Below, piece by piece: positions 54,892 to 63,104 of a stretch of 64,000 bases of DNA. The notes under the pieces were generated by a model, which saw nothing but the letters and a program-made list of their open reading frames with translations, ran no database searches and was not told the DNA's origin. Numbering within the stretch: position 1 is the stretch's first letter; every line of letters begins with the position of its first letter. The translations under genes and the position numbers were made by a program. This DNA is from Saliniramus fredricksonii (GTDB lineage Bacteria > Pseudomonadota > Alphaproteobacteria > Rhizobiales > Beijerinckiaceae): NCBI RefSeq assembly GCF_900094735.1, contig NZ_FMBM01000001.1:496001-560000 (forward strand). Direction: 5' to 3'.

Positions 54892-56289
54892 ATGGCCGGG
54901 GACAGCGAGCCGATATCCGTTCGAGACCCGGCGCCGGCACAGCCCTTGTCGAGCCGCGTGCTGGCCGCCTATGGCGCCCCGGCCCTGCCGCTCGCGGCAC
55001 TCGGCCTGCCGGTCTTCATCCATCTGCCGACATTCTATGCCACCGCGATGGGGCTGGGTTTCGCCACCGTGGGCGCCATCCTGCTCTTCGCCCGGCTGTG
55101 GGACGTGATCACCGATCCCCTGATCGGCTTTCTGAGCGATCGCACCATGGGGCGCTTCGGGCGCCGGCGCCCCTGGATCGTGGCCGGATTGCCGCTGGTT
55201 CTGGCCGCGACCTGGGCGTTGTTCGTGCCGCCGGACGGCGCCGGCGCCTGGCATCTGCTGCTCTGGTCGCTCGCCCTCTATCTCGGCTGGACCATGATGA
55301 TCCTGCCGCTGAGCGCCTGGGGGGCCGAACTCTCGCCCGATTATCACGAGCGCTCGCGGATCGCGGCCTATCGCGAGGGTTTTCTCGTCCTCGGCACGAT
55401 GCTGGCACTGGGACTGCCCGTTGCCTTCGGCCATGTCGATGCGGATGATGCCGGGGAGGCGCTCACCGTGATCGCGATCATGATCATCGTGGCGCTGCCG
55501 CTCGCGGTGATCCTGCTTCTGGCCGCCACCCCGGATTCGCGCCTGCGCGCCATGCAGGGCGCCATCGGCCCGATCAGGGGGCTGCGGGTGCTCTCGCGCA
55601 ATGAGGGGTTCCGCCGGCTGATCATCGCCTATCTGATCAACGGCATCGCCAACGGGCTTCCCGCAACACTCTTCCTGCTCTTCGTCACCCATCGCCTCGC
55701 CATTCCCGAACAGGCCGGCGCCCTGCTGGCCATCTATTTTCTGTGCGGGGTTCTGGCCGTGCCCGTCTGGCTGAAGCTGAGTTATCGTTTCGGCAAGCAC
55801 CGGGTATGGTGCGCGGCCATGGTCTGGGCCTGCCTCTGGTTCGCCATGGTGCCGCTGCTCGGCCCGGGCGACTTCTGGCCCTTCCTCGCGATCTGCGTCC
55901 TGACCGGCATCGCGCTGGGAGCGGATCTGGTGCTGCCCGCCTCGATGCAGGCCGATGTCATCGATGCCGATACGGTGCAAACCGGCGAGCGCCGTGCGGG
56001 GTTGTTCTTCGCGCTCTGGGGCATGGCCACGAAGCTGGCCCTCGCGCTGGCCGTCGGCCTGGCCTTCCCGATCCTGAGTTTCGCCGGTTTCGACGCCGAG
56101 GGCGACAATCCGCAAGCGGCGCTCGTGACGCTGGTGGTACTTTATTCGCTGGTTCCGGTGATCTTCAAGGGCGCGGCCATCGTATTCATGATTGGATTTC
56201 CGATTACGGCCGAGCGCCAGCATGAAATGCGACTGCGCATAGAGCAGTCGGGCATCGAGGAGCGGGACAATGCGAACACGTCCGCGTAA
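54892..56289 (+). CDS. GPH/MelB-type MFS transporter
   Basis: A 465-residue transporter with about 12 membrane helices. The family signature RLWDVITDPLIGFLSDRTMGRFGRRRPWIVAG (about 60-95) is that of the GPH sugar-cation symporters (COG2211). In this cluster type it is the usual third gene after flavoprotein and DUF1365, so a lipid-related substrate is as likely as a sugar. It overlaps the DUF3833 gene by 20 nt. Confidence 0.88.
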   Translation: MAGDSEPISVRDPAPAQPLSSRVLAAYGAPALPLAALGLPVFIHLPTFYATAMGLGFATVGAILLFARLWDVITDPLIGFLSDRTMGRFGRRRPWIVAGLPLVLAATWALFVPPDGAGAWHLLLWSLALYLGWTMMILPLSAWGAELSPDYHERSRIAAYREGFLVLGTMLALGLPVAFGHVDADDAGEALTVIAIMIIVALPLAVILLLAATPDSRLRAMQGAIGPIRGLRVLSRNEGFRRLIIAYLINGIANGLPATLFLLFVTHRLAIPEQAGALLAIYFLCGVLAVPVWLKLSYRFGKHRVWCAAMVWACLWFAMVPLLGPGDFWPFLAICVLTGIALGADLVLPASMQADVIDADTVQTGERRAGLFFALWGMATKLALALAVGLAFPILSFAGFDAEGDNPQAALVTLVVLYSLVPVIFKGAAIVFMIGFPITAERQHEMRLRIEQSGIEERDNANTSA

Positions 56290-56899
56290 GTGGGCCGGAT
56301 CCGGCCTGCTCTCCCGCCTCCGGACCCTCGTGATCGTCGGTCTGACCACCATCGCGATGACAGGATGCAGCAGTATGAAACCAGAGGATTTTGCCGGGAC
56401 CGAGCCGCAATTTCGCCTCGAGGAATTCTTCGAAGGCCAGACCAGGGCCTGGGGAATCTTCGAGGACCGCTTCTCGAATCTGCGCCGGCAGTTCACGGTC
56501 GATATCGACGGCACCTGGGACGGTGAGACGCTGACTCTCGTCGAGGATTTCGTCTATGAAGACGGCGAGGAAGAGCGCCGCATCTGGGTGATCCGGCCCG
56601 ATGGCGAGGGTGGCTATACCGGCGAGGCTGACGGTGTCATCGGCACCGCGAGCGGGGTCGCGCGGGGCAATGCCGTGAACTGGCAATACCATTTCGATCT
56701 CGAGGTCGGCACCCGCAGCTTCAAGGTTCATTTCAACGACTGGATGTTCCTGCAGCCCGATGGCGAGACCATGATCAACCGGGCCTATGTCACCAAATGG
56801 GGTTTCCGGGTTGGCACCGCGTCGATCTTTTTCCGCAGGATCGATGGCGAGGATGGGCAGGCAAGCCATGCTGTCGGAAATGGAACCGTGGCGCAGTGA
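56270..56899 (+). CDS. DUF3833 lipoprotein
   Basis: A 209-residue protein with an N-terminal hydrophobic segment and lipobox-like IAMTGC (Cys33), followed by the DUF3833 pattern FRLEEFFEGQTRAWGIFEDRFSNLRRQFTVDIDG and YVTKWGFRVGTASIFFRR. It is probably attached to a membrane facing the periplasm. DUF3833 is a regular member of the flavoprotein-DUF1365 cluster. Last gene of the plus-strand operon; a short hairpin (CATCCGGC at 56912, GCCGGATG at 56928) lies at the convergent end. Confidence 0.88.
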   Translation: MRTRPRKWAGSGLLSRLRTLVIVGLTTIAMTGCSSMKPEDFAGTEPQFRLEEFFEGQTRAWGIFEDRFSNLRRQFTVDIDGTWDGETLTLVEDFVYEDGEEERRIWVIRPDGEGGYTGEADGVIGTASGVARGNAVNWQYHFDLEVGTRSFKVHFNDWMFLQPDGETMINRAYVTKWGFRVGTASIFFRRIDGEDGQASHAVGNGTVAQ

Positions 56900-56910
56900 T
56901 GCACCCGGCC

Positions 56911-57363
56911 TCATCCGGCGAGCTTGCGCCGGATGAAGGCGATGATCCGGCCCAGCACCGGGACATGCAGATAGACCTGGCTGCCTGAATCCCAATGGTC
57001 GAGGTGTTCGCTCACCAGACCGTCTGCGCCGAAATGAACTTCGCTCATCCCCGCAATGCGGAAGGCGCGACCGCGATAGAAGAATGTGAAATCCCAGCGC
57101 AGATAGGCTGCATGCTGCGCGCCGATTGCGATATCCGTCACCGTAAAGGAAGGCTGCGACAATCCCTCGAACATGTGCCGGAACACGGCGGCCAGCCGCT
57201 CGCGCCCCGCGAAATCGCTGAACGGATCGCGAAACCGCACATCCGGCGCGACCAGCGCACAAAGCGCGGCGATGGTATCAGGCGCGAGCGCCTCATAGGC
57301 ATCGGCATAGCGGCGTGCGAGAACCCGAACCGGCTCGCCTGGCTGGTCGCGTGCGCCCGTCAT
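56911..57363 (-). CDS. SnoaL-like/NTF2-fold protein
   Basis: A 150-residue single-domain protein of the SnoaL/NTF2-like superfamily: YADAYEALAPDTIAALCALVAPDVRFRDPFSDFAGRERLAAVFRHMFEGL, then YLRWDFTFFY and ISEVHFGADGL-type strands ending in a Trp-rich C terminus. Some members are isomerases or cyclases, others only bind ligands. It overlaps the SDR stop by 4 nt (ATGA), so the two are coupled. Confidence 0.82.
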   Translation of the reverse strand: MTGARDQPGEPVRVLARRYADAYEALAPDTIAALCALVAPDVRFRDPFSDFAGRERLAAVFRHMFEGLSQPSFTVTDIAIGAQHAAYLRWDFTFFYRGRAFRIAGMSEVHFGADGLVSEHLDHWDSGSQVYLHVPVLGRIIAFIRRKLAG

Positions 57364-58130
57364 TGCCCGGTGATCCGCCGGATGATCGGGAAATAGAGGC
57401 TGTAGGGCAGGCAGCGCATGATCTTCAGCATGAAGGTGAAACGCCGCGGGAACGTGACCTCGAACCGCCGCGAGGCAAGTGCTCCGACCATGCGGTCGGC
57501 GGCTTTCTCGGCCGTGATCAGAAACGGCATGGGAAACTCGTTCTTCTCGGTCAGCGGTGTCTTCACGAAGCCGGGATTGACCAGTTGCAGCGTCAGGCCG
57601 AAACGGTCGAAATCGAGCTTCAGGCTCTCCGCCATGTTGATCAGCGCCGCCTTGCTCGCCCCGTAGGAGACGGCATTGGGCAGGCCGCGATAACCGCTGA
57701 CCGAGGCGACGACCTGCACATGCCCCCGACCGGCTTCCCGCATCGGCGCGAGCGCCGCTTTCAGGCAGGTCGCTACCGACAGAAGATTGAGATCGATCGT
57801 CGGAGGCAGCGTTTCGTCGGACAAGCTCTCGGCATCGTCCGCCAGATAGGTTCCGGCATTGAGAATGGCGAGCGCGATGGGGCCATGCTCTGCGGTGATC
57901 GCGCGGACGGCGCCCTCCACCGCAGCATTATCGGTGACGTCCAGAGCCTGCGCGACGATGCGCCCGGACAGGCCCTCGGCGCGTTCGGCCAAAGCTGCGA
58001 GCTTGTCGGCGGAACGCGCGCTCGCCATCACCGTCCAGCCGTCCCTGGCCAGTCGCAGGCACACGGCCTCTCCGATGCCCTGGCTCGCACCGGTGACCCA
58101 GGCGACACCGTCTGATGGGGTTACGGGCAT
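57360..58130 (-). CDS. Short-chain dehydrogenase/reductase
   Basis: A 256-residue SDR with the NAD(P) motif TGASQGIGEA, the NAGTY segment and the active-site Ser-Tyr-Lys in VASVSGYRGLPNAVSYGASKAAL. The C terminus (FPRRFTFMLKIMRCLPYSLYFPIIRR) is hydrophobic and basic, suggesting membrane association. The start at 58130 (MPVTPSDG) has CGGAG upstream; earlier in-frame ATGs reach 58298 without homology. It pairs with the SnoaL-like gene. Confidence 0.9.
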   Translation of the reverse strand: MPVTPSDGVAWVTGASQGIGEAVCLRLARDGWTVMASARSADKLAALAERAEGLSGRIVAQALDVTDNAAVEGAVRAITAEHGPIALAILNAGTYLADDAESLSDETLPPTIDLNLLSVATCLKAALAPMREAGRGHVQVVASVSGYRGLPNAVSYGASKAALINMAESLKLDFDRFGLTLQLVNPGFVKTPLTEKNEFPMPFLITAEKAADRMVGALASRRFEVTFPRRFTFMLKIMRCLPYSLYFPIIRRITGQ

Positions 58131-58259
58131 GAATGATCTCCGGGAACGGATTGCAAAAACCCGCATCATGCGGCGATGTCGGGCGGGATTGTCATCCGGC
58201 ATGAAGAACAGACCCGGCGGTCCCTCTCGGCACCGCCGCGTCCGGCAACATTGCCTCAT

Positions 58260-58287
58260 GATACGAGCGCCGGCGACGTTCGGATCG
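58260..58287 (-). promoter_or_regulatory. ECF-sigma-like promoter candidate for the SDR-SnoaL operon
   Basis: On the minus strand CGATCC (58287-58282) and CGTATC (58265-58260) are separated by 16 bp, the same layout as at 52557-52584. It lies about 130 bp before the SDR start. Confidence 0.4.
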
Positions 58288-58308
58288 ACGATTGACAACG
58301 ATCCTAGC

Positions 58309-58409
58309 GTATCATTCCGTCAGGTGGATACCGGCTGACGGGAAAATGATACGTTGAACAATGATCTGGAACGCCCGGCCTGACCCCGTCAGGTCGAAGC
58401 GCGCTCTGG
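58309..58409 (-). repeat. Dispersed two-hairpin repeat, single diverged copy
   Basis: A full-length reverse-orientation copy of the 103-bp element at 60094-60505. CCGTCAGGTGGATACCGGCT is identical to the array units, as is the CTGAC-N3-GTCAG core of the other hairpin; the outer arms have changed. It occupies the space between the SDR promoter and the methyltransferase gene; 58410-58589 shows nothing else recognisable. Confidence 0.8.
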
Positions 58410-58589
58410 CGGGATGGCCGTTCCGCGTCAGCCCCTATCCGTGGCTTCGCGCCCGGTCCGGGCTGGCCCCGGCCGGGTCGAAGCGGTAAAGATGACACGG
58501 ATACGCCCATGGTGGCACTTAGCTGCGTGCCGGTCGATGCCGACCCGGCACGAAAGCTCTGACATGGGTGCGGATCGGGTGAGGCGCGA

Positions 58590-59297
58590 ATGAACATGGA
58601 TCCGGAAACCATCGCGGCGGCGGCTTTCGTCCTGTCGTTGCGCGAGCGCGGCCTGCGCGACAAGGCGGTGCTCGGCGCCATGGAGCGGGTGCCGCGCGAA
58701 TTGTTCGCACCCCGCCGTTTCGCGGATCTCTCGCGCCGTGACGTCGCGCTGCCGCTGCCGCTCGGCCAGACCATGACGGCGCCGTTCTCCGTCGCCGTCA
58801 TGCTGACGGCTCTCGCGGTACGGCCAGGCGACAGCGTGCTCGAGATCGGCGCAGGCTCGGGATATGTCTCGGCGCTGCTGGCACGGCTCGGCGCGCAGGT
58901 GGTGAGCGTGGAGCGCTACGCCGCCCTGGCCGACGGTGCCGCCATGCGATTCGCGGAGCTGGGCATCACTGACGCGATCGAGATCAGCGTGCGCGACGGG
59001 TTGACCATGCGCACGAGCGAGCGCTTTGAGCGCATCCTGCTCAACGGCGCCCTGCCCGCCCTGCCCGACGACGTCACCCGCCTGCTCGCCCCGGGAGGCC
59101 GGCTTGTCGGCGCGCTCAACGGCGAGACCGGGCCGCAGCTCGTCACCGTCGATGCGGATCTGCAGGGAAAGCTGCGCGCGGCAAGCGGGGCGGATCTGCG
59201 CATCGCGCCGCTGGTTCAGGCCGAGACCGCCGTGCCGACGGCGCGGCTCAGAAGCGCATCCCCGGCGGCAGCGGCGGGGCCTCGTTCAGCAGGGTGA
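58590..59297 (+). CDS. pcm: Protein-L-isoaspartate O-methyltransferase
   Basis: A 235-residue SAM-dependent methyltransferase that starts repair of isoaspartyl residues. Motifs: PLPLGQTMTAPFSVAVML (substrate loop), VLEIGAGSGYVSALLARLGAQVVSVER (SAM motif I) and GRLVGALNGETGPQLV. GTGAGG precedes the ATG. The last 17 residues (Ser/Ala/Gly-rich) are encoded inside the 3' end of convergent motB, a 50-bp overlap, and are probably a neutral extension. Confidence 0.87.
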   Translation: MNMDPETIAAAAFVLSLRERGLRDKAVLGAMERVPRELFAPRRFADLSRRDVALPLPLGQTMTAPFSVAVMLTALAVRPGDSVLEIGAGSGYVSALLARLGAQVVSVERYAALADGAAMRFAELGITDAIEISVRDGLTMRTSERFERILLNGALPALPDDVTRLLAPGGRLVGALNGETGPQLVTVDADLQGKLRAASGADLRIAPLVQAETAVPTARLRSASPAAAAGPRSAG

Positions 59298-60075
59298 TGG
59301 TCACCCGGCGGTTGGGCGCGATATAAGGGTTGTCGGGGAACATCGGATCGGTGTCACCCTTGCCGACCACCGAGGCGAAACGCCCGTTCGGCAACCCGTT
59401 GGCCGCGAGGATGTCACGCACCACGACGGCGCGTCCCGAGGTGATCGCCCAGATATCCTCCACGGTGACGGCCCCGGGCCGCGGCACGGCGGTATGGCCG
59501 GAGACGCGCACCCGATTGGGCATACGCCGCAATACCGGCGCGATCACCTCCAGCAGGCGGCGGGTTCGCTCATGGGGCTGCACTTCGCCTTCCGCGAACA
59601 TGGACCGGCCATCCTGGTCGATCAGGGAGATGTCGAGGCCTTCTTCCGTGTGCTCGATAATGACGTTGCGCGAGACTTCGAGGATCTCGGGCATGTCCTG
59701 AAGCGCCTGGCGCAGGGAGGCCGTGGCCAGCGCGAATCCGTGATCCTGCGGCAATTCCGGCAGGCCTTCCTCGCGATGCTCGTATTCGTTGGGCGTGGTA
59801 TAATCCGTCGCCTCCTCCGGGGGCACGTCGCGCAGATTCTGCACATGGGTGGCGGTCGGGATGCCCTCCACCTCGATGATGCCGGAGAAGCGCGATTCGG
59901 GATTGACGCCGAAAGCATCGCGCATCGAACCCGCGACGACCTGCAGCTTGCGCTGATCCTGGGTGGAAAAGGCGACGACCATGACGAAGAAGGCCATGAG
60001 CACGGCCATCAGATCGGCGAAGGTGACCATCCACATCGGGGCACCTGCAGGGGGGGCAGCCTTGCGTCTCGCCAT
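59248..60075 (-). CDS. motB: Flagellar stator protein MotB
   Basis: A 275-residue MotB. One transmembrane helix (about 15-37) carries the ion-binding Asp21 in TFADLMAVLMAFF, followed by a plug/linker and an OmpA-like peptidoglycan-binding domain (about 135-265; VRVSGHTAVPRPG, RAVVVRDILAANGLPNGRF). The start at 60075 has AAAGGAA. With MotA it forms the motor stator. It is separated from motA by 430 bp filled by a tandem repeat array. Confidence 0.93.
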   Translation of the reverse strand: MARRKAAPPAGAPMWMVTFADLMAVLMAFFVMVVAFSTQDQRKLQVVAGSMRDAFGVNPESRFSGIIEVEGIPTATHVQNLRDVPPEEATDYTTPNEYEHREEGLPELPQDHGFALATASLRQALQDMPEILEVSRNVIIEHTEEGLDISLIDQDGRSMFAEGEVQPHERTRRLLEVIAPVLRRMPNRVRVSGHTAVPRPGAVTVEDIWAITSGRAVVVRDILAANGLPNGRFASVVGKGDTDPMFPDNPYIAPNRRVTITLLNEAPPLPPGMRF

Positions 60076-60093
60076 GACCGTATTCCTTTCCGC

Positions 60094-60505
60094 CTGGAGC
60101 GCGTCCCGACCTGACAAAGTCAGACCGGGCGCTCCAGGCCATTATCTGGCGCATCATTTTTCCCGTCAGCCGGTATCCACCTGACGGCATGATGCTCTGG
60201 AGCGCGTCCCGACCTGACAAAGTCAGACCGGGCGCTCCAGGTCATTATCTGGCGCATCATTTTTCCCGTCAGCCGGTATCCACCTGACGGCATGATGCTC
60301 TGGAGCGCGTCCCGACCTGACAAAGTCAGACCGGGCGCTCCAGGTCATTATCTGGCGCATCATTTTTCCCGTCAGCCGGTATCCACCTGACGGCATGATG
60401 CTCTGGAGCGCGTCCCGACCTGACAGAGTCAGACCGGGCGCTCCAGGTCATTATCTGGCGCATCATTTTTCCCGTCAGCCGGTATCCACCTGACGGCATG
60501 ATGCT
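60094..60505 (-). repeat. Four-unit 103-bp tandem array between motA and motB
   Basis: Four direct units start at 60094, 60197, 60300 and 60403, each exactly 103 bp. Only two substitutions separate them (unit 1 near 60139, unit 4 near 60424). Every unit has hairpin 1 (CTGGAGCGC to GCGCTCCAG with a CTGAC-N3-GTCAG core, 60094-60137 in unit 1) and hairpin 2 (GCATCAT to ATGATGC with CCGTCAG/CTGACGG inside, 60151-60195). The array ends immediately at the motA stop (60506-60508) and begins 18 bp upstream of the motB ATG, just short of its ribosome site. Confidence 0.97.
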
Positions 60506-61276
60506 CTAGGCCTCTGCGGCATAGGCCTCGCGGTGCTGATCAGGCAGATAGGCGACCAGCATCTCGCGCACGATGGCGGGACTGCGCGAATCCCGGATCT
60601 GCAGGATTCCGTCGATGATCATCGAGCGTGAGATGTCCTCATCCTCGAACTTCAATTGCAGCTTGTCGGCGATGGGCAGACAGAACAGATTGGCGATCAG
60701 CGCACCGTAGAGCGTGGTCAGGAGCGCGATCGACATGGCCGGGCCGAGCTTGGCCGGGTCGTTCATGTTCGCGAGCATGATGACGATCCCGAGAATCGTG
60801 CCGATCATGCCCCATGCCGGCGCCGCATCACCCATCTGGCGATAAATCTTCTGCCCCGCATCGACACGCTGGAGGAAATTGTCGCGATCCTTTTCGAGGG
60901 TCTCGCGGATGAATTCCTTGTCGTAACCGTCGGCGATATAGCGCAGCCCCTGGGCGAGGAAGGTATTTTCCGTCTGGACGTTTTCCAGCGCGATCGGCCC
61001 GCTCTGGCGCACGACTTCGGCAATGCGGGAGAATTCGTCGATCAGATCGCGTGGTGTTTCCGATTTCATCTGGAAGGCGTAACGCACGCCAATCGGAAGG
61101 CCCTGGATCATCGTGGCCAGGGGAAAGCGGATCATGGTCGAAGCCACGGTACCGCAGATCACCAGCACGAACCCCTTCGAATCGAAATAGGCGCCGAAAT
61201 TGCCGCCATCGAGCATGATCACGCCGACCAGCGTGCCGATACCCGCAACGAGCCCGATACCAGTGGCCAGATCCAT
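60506..61276 (-). CDS. motA: Flagellar stator protein MotA (PomA-like)
   Basis: A 256-residue four-helix stator subunit. It begins MDLATGIGLVAGIGTLVGVIM and has DAAPAWGMIGTILGIVIMLANM, PAKLGPAMSIALLTTLYGALIANL and PIADKLQLK, closely matching the PomA/short MotA group in length and order, unlike the longer E. coli type. The short group includes both sodium-driven (Vibrio PomA) and proton-driven (Rhodobacter) members. It starts 95 nt after plsC. Confidence 0.93.
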   Translation of the reverse strand: MDLATGIGLVAGIGTLVGVIMLDGGNFGAYFDSKGFVLVICGTVASTMIRFPLATMIQGLPIGVRYAFQMKSETPRDLIDEFSRIAEVVRQSGPIALENVQTENTFLAQGLRYIADGYDKEFIRETLEKDRDNFLQRVDAGQKIYRQMGDAAPAWGMIGTILGIVIMLANMNDPAKLGPAMSIALLTTLYGALIANLFCLPIADKLQLKFEDEDISRSMIIDGILQIRDSRSPAIVREMLVAYLPDQHREAYAAEA

Positions 61277-61371
61277 CTTTGCCTCGAAAGCAGATGCAAC
61301 ATCGGGATGAACCGGCAGGCCGGTTTCGTCTCCCGCAAGGTCACTCTAGCGACGCTGCGCTGAAGATAGGG

Positions 61372-62097
61372 TTAACCCCGCTGCGCCCCGGCCTCCTGCA
61401 ACAGACCATCCGTCGCCGTCTCGATCCGGGCCTGCAGATCCTCGAAGAACCTGCCGCGCGGCATGCCGGGACCGATCGGATCGAGGATTTGCACCACGAT
61501 CGTACCCGGATGGCGGATGAATTTGCGGCGCGGCCAGTACAAGCCGGAATTCAGCGCCACCGGCAGGCAGGGGGCACGGAGTTTCGCGTAGAGATGCGCC
61601 ACGCCGAATTTGTAGGCGGACGGCGCGCCGGGCGGACGGCGGGTGCCTTCAGGAAAGATGATGATCTGCCGCCCGGCGGCGATCTCCTCACGCGCGCGCG
61701 TGATCATCGCCTTGAGCGCCTGCGCACCGCCCTTGCGATCAACGGGCACCGAGCGCGCCTTCCAGGCATACCAGCCGAAAACGGGAATCCACATCAATTC
61801 GCGTTTGAGCACATAGGCCGGATCGTCGAGGATGACGAGCAGGGCAAAGGTCTCCCAAAGCGACTGGTGCTTGGAGGCGACGATCATGCCTCCGGCAGGG
61901 ATCTTCTCCAGCCCGCGAAAATCCGCCCTGGTTCCCGCGATCACCCTCAGAAGCCAGAGCGAGGAGCGGGCCCAGAGCCGCGCCACACGCATGAAGACCC
62001 GGCGCGGAGCCGCCAGAACCGGCAGGCACAGGATCATCCAGACGACGAGGTTGAGATAATAAGCCAGATTGAAGGCGAGGGAACGCAGGATCAGCAT
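61372..62097 (-). CDS. plsC: 1-acyl-sn-glycerol-3-phosphate acyltransferase
   Basis: A 241-residue membrane-bound acyltransferase of phospholipid synthesis. The catalytic block is SKHQSLWETF, an HX4E variant of the usual HX4D, and the substrate-binding block is IFPEGTRRPPGAPSAYKFGVAHLY. An N-terminal membrane helix (about 5-28) is present. It makes phosphatidic acid from lysophosphatidic acid. It follows ydcF by 98 nt, an order frequent in Rhizobiales. Confidence 0.9.
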   Translation of the reverse strand: MLILRSLAFNLAYYLNLVVWMILCLPVLAAPRRVFMRVARLWARSSLWLLRVIAGTRADFRGLEKIPAGGMIVASKHQSLWETFALLVILDDPAYVLKRELMWIPVFGWYAWKARSVPVDRKGGAQALKAMITRAREEIAAGRQIIIFPEGTRRPPGAPSAYKFGVAHLYAKLRAPCLPVALNSGLYWPRRKFIRHPGTIVVQILDPIGPGMPRGRFFEDLQARIETATDGLLQEAGAQRG

Positions 62098-62195
62098 GGT
62101 TCATGAACCGTGAGCGGCGTGCCGGACGCCGGAAGCAGGGCAACGGGATATCCCTCCTAACCGCCCGGGCCGGCTTTGTGAATGGCAAAGCCGCC

Positions 62196-62963
62196 TCATT
62201 CCGCTCCGGATACCTCGCCCGATGCCTCTCCCGGAGCCGCTTCGGCGCCGCCATGGGAATGTGGTTGCCGGCTGAGAATCTCGGCAAGCCGCGAGAGTTC
62301 CGGATCGTTCTCGAATTGCGTGCGCGCCCAGACCATCAGGAACTTGAGATATTCCTGCCCGAGCAGGCGAAAGGTCGAGCCGTCGCGCCACCAGCGCGAC
62401 ACCTCCATATCCGTCGGCGAAACCGCATGCGCGTATTTGGCGACATCGGGCATCGCATTGTCGAGTTCGAGCATGGTGCGCGGCATGTGGTAATTCGAGG
62501 TCACCACGATGATCGCCTCGAACCCCCGCTCCGTGACCCAGCGCCGCGTCTCGATGGCATTGCCGATCGTGTTGCGGGCGCGGTGGTCGAGATCGACGCA
62601 GCATTCCAGCCAATCCTTCTGACCGGGATTGAGCCGGGCGATCTGTGAACGGGTGGTGCGCTCGTTCACGCCGGAAATCAGCAACCTGTCGGCAAAGCCG
62701 CGCGAAAGCAGCGCGATCGCATCGGCGACACGCTGCGAACCGCCGGTGAGCGCCACGATGCCCTGGACACGCGGCGGATCACCCGCATGGCGGTAGCCGT
62801 CGAGCGTATCCACGAAGATCAGAAAGCCGCCGGCGAGCAGCAGCGCCGCGATCAGCGGCAGGGCGAGCATGGCGCGCAGGACGAGCCGCAACCGACCCGC
62901 CCGCTTGCGCGCCGGCCCGGCGGCATGCTGCCGCCATGCTCGATTTTCTTCATCTGCGGCCAT
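62196..62963 (-). CDS. YdcF/SanA family (DUF218) membrane protein
   Basis: A 255-residue protein with one N-terminal membrane helix (about 27-50) and a DUF218 domain (VQGIVALTGGSQRVADAIALLSRGFADRLLISGV, ARNTIGNAIETRRWV, IIVVTSNYHMPRTMLEL). The family includes ElyC and SanA, tied to envelope maintenance, but its chemistry is not settled. The start at 62963 has GGGAG. It lies between ftsX and plsC. Confidence 0.88.
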   Translation of the reverse strand: MAADEENRAWRQHAAGPARKRAGRLRLVLRAMLALPLIAALLLAGGFLIFVDTLDGYRHAGDPPRVQGIVALTGGSQRVADAIALLSRGFADRLLISGVNERTTRSQIARLNPGQKDWLECCVDLDHRARNTIGNAIETRRWVTERGFEAIIVVTSNYHMPRTMLELDNAMPDVAKYAHAVSPTDMEVSRWWRDGSTFRLLGQEYLKFLMVWARTQFENDPELSRLAEILSRQPHSHGGAEAAPGEASGEVSGAE

Positions 62964-63104
62964 GTTACGGCCGTCTCCCGCCGCCACTCGCGATCCGTTC
63001 CTTATCGCGCTCCCGGTTGCGCACGGCAATCCGTAAAGCGCCCAGCGGGGCAGATTGCCGGGCGATTACGGCCTCAGCGGGGCAGCTTCGCGCGTGACGC
63101 CCGT

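Noticed and set aside
53986-56514. An 842-codon open frame on the minus strand
   Set aside because: It is antisense to the DUF1365, MFS and DUF3833 genes, has Arg/His/Gln-rich low-complexity translation and no family resemblance; long antisense frames are expected from GC-rich third positions.
60094-60505. CRISPR array
   Set aside because: The units are contiguous 103-bp direct repeats without unique spacers and contain two palindromes each, so this is a tandem repeat array, not CRISPR. Open frames through it (such as translations starting MSGRDALQS) are by-products.
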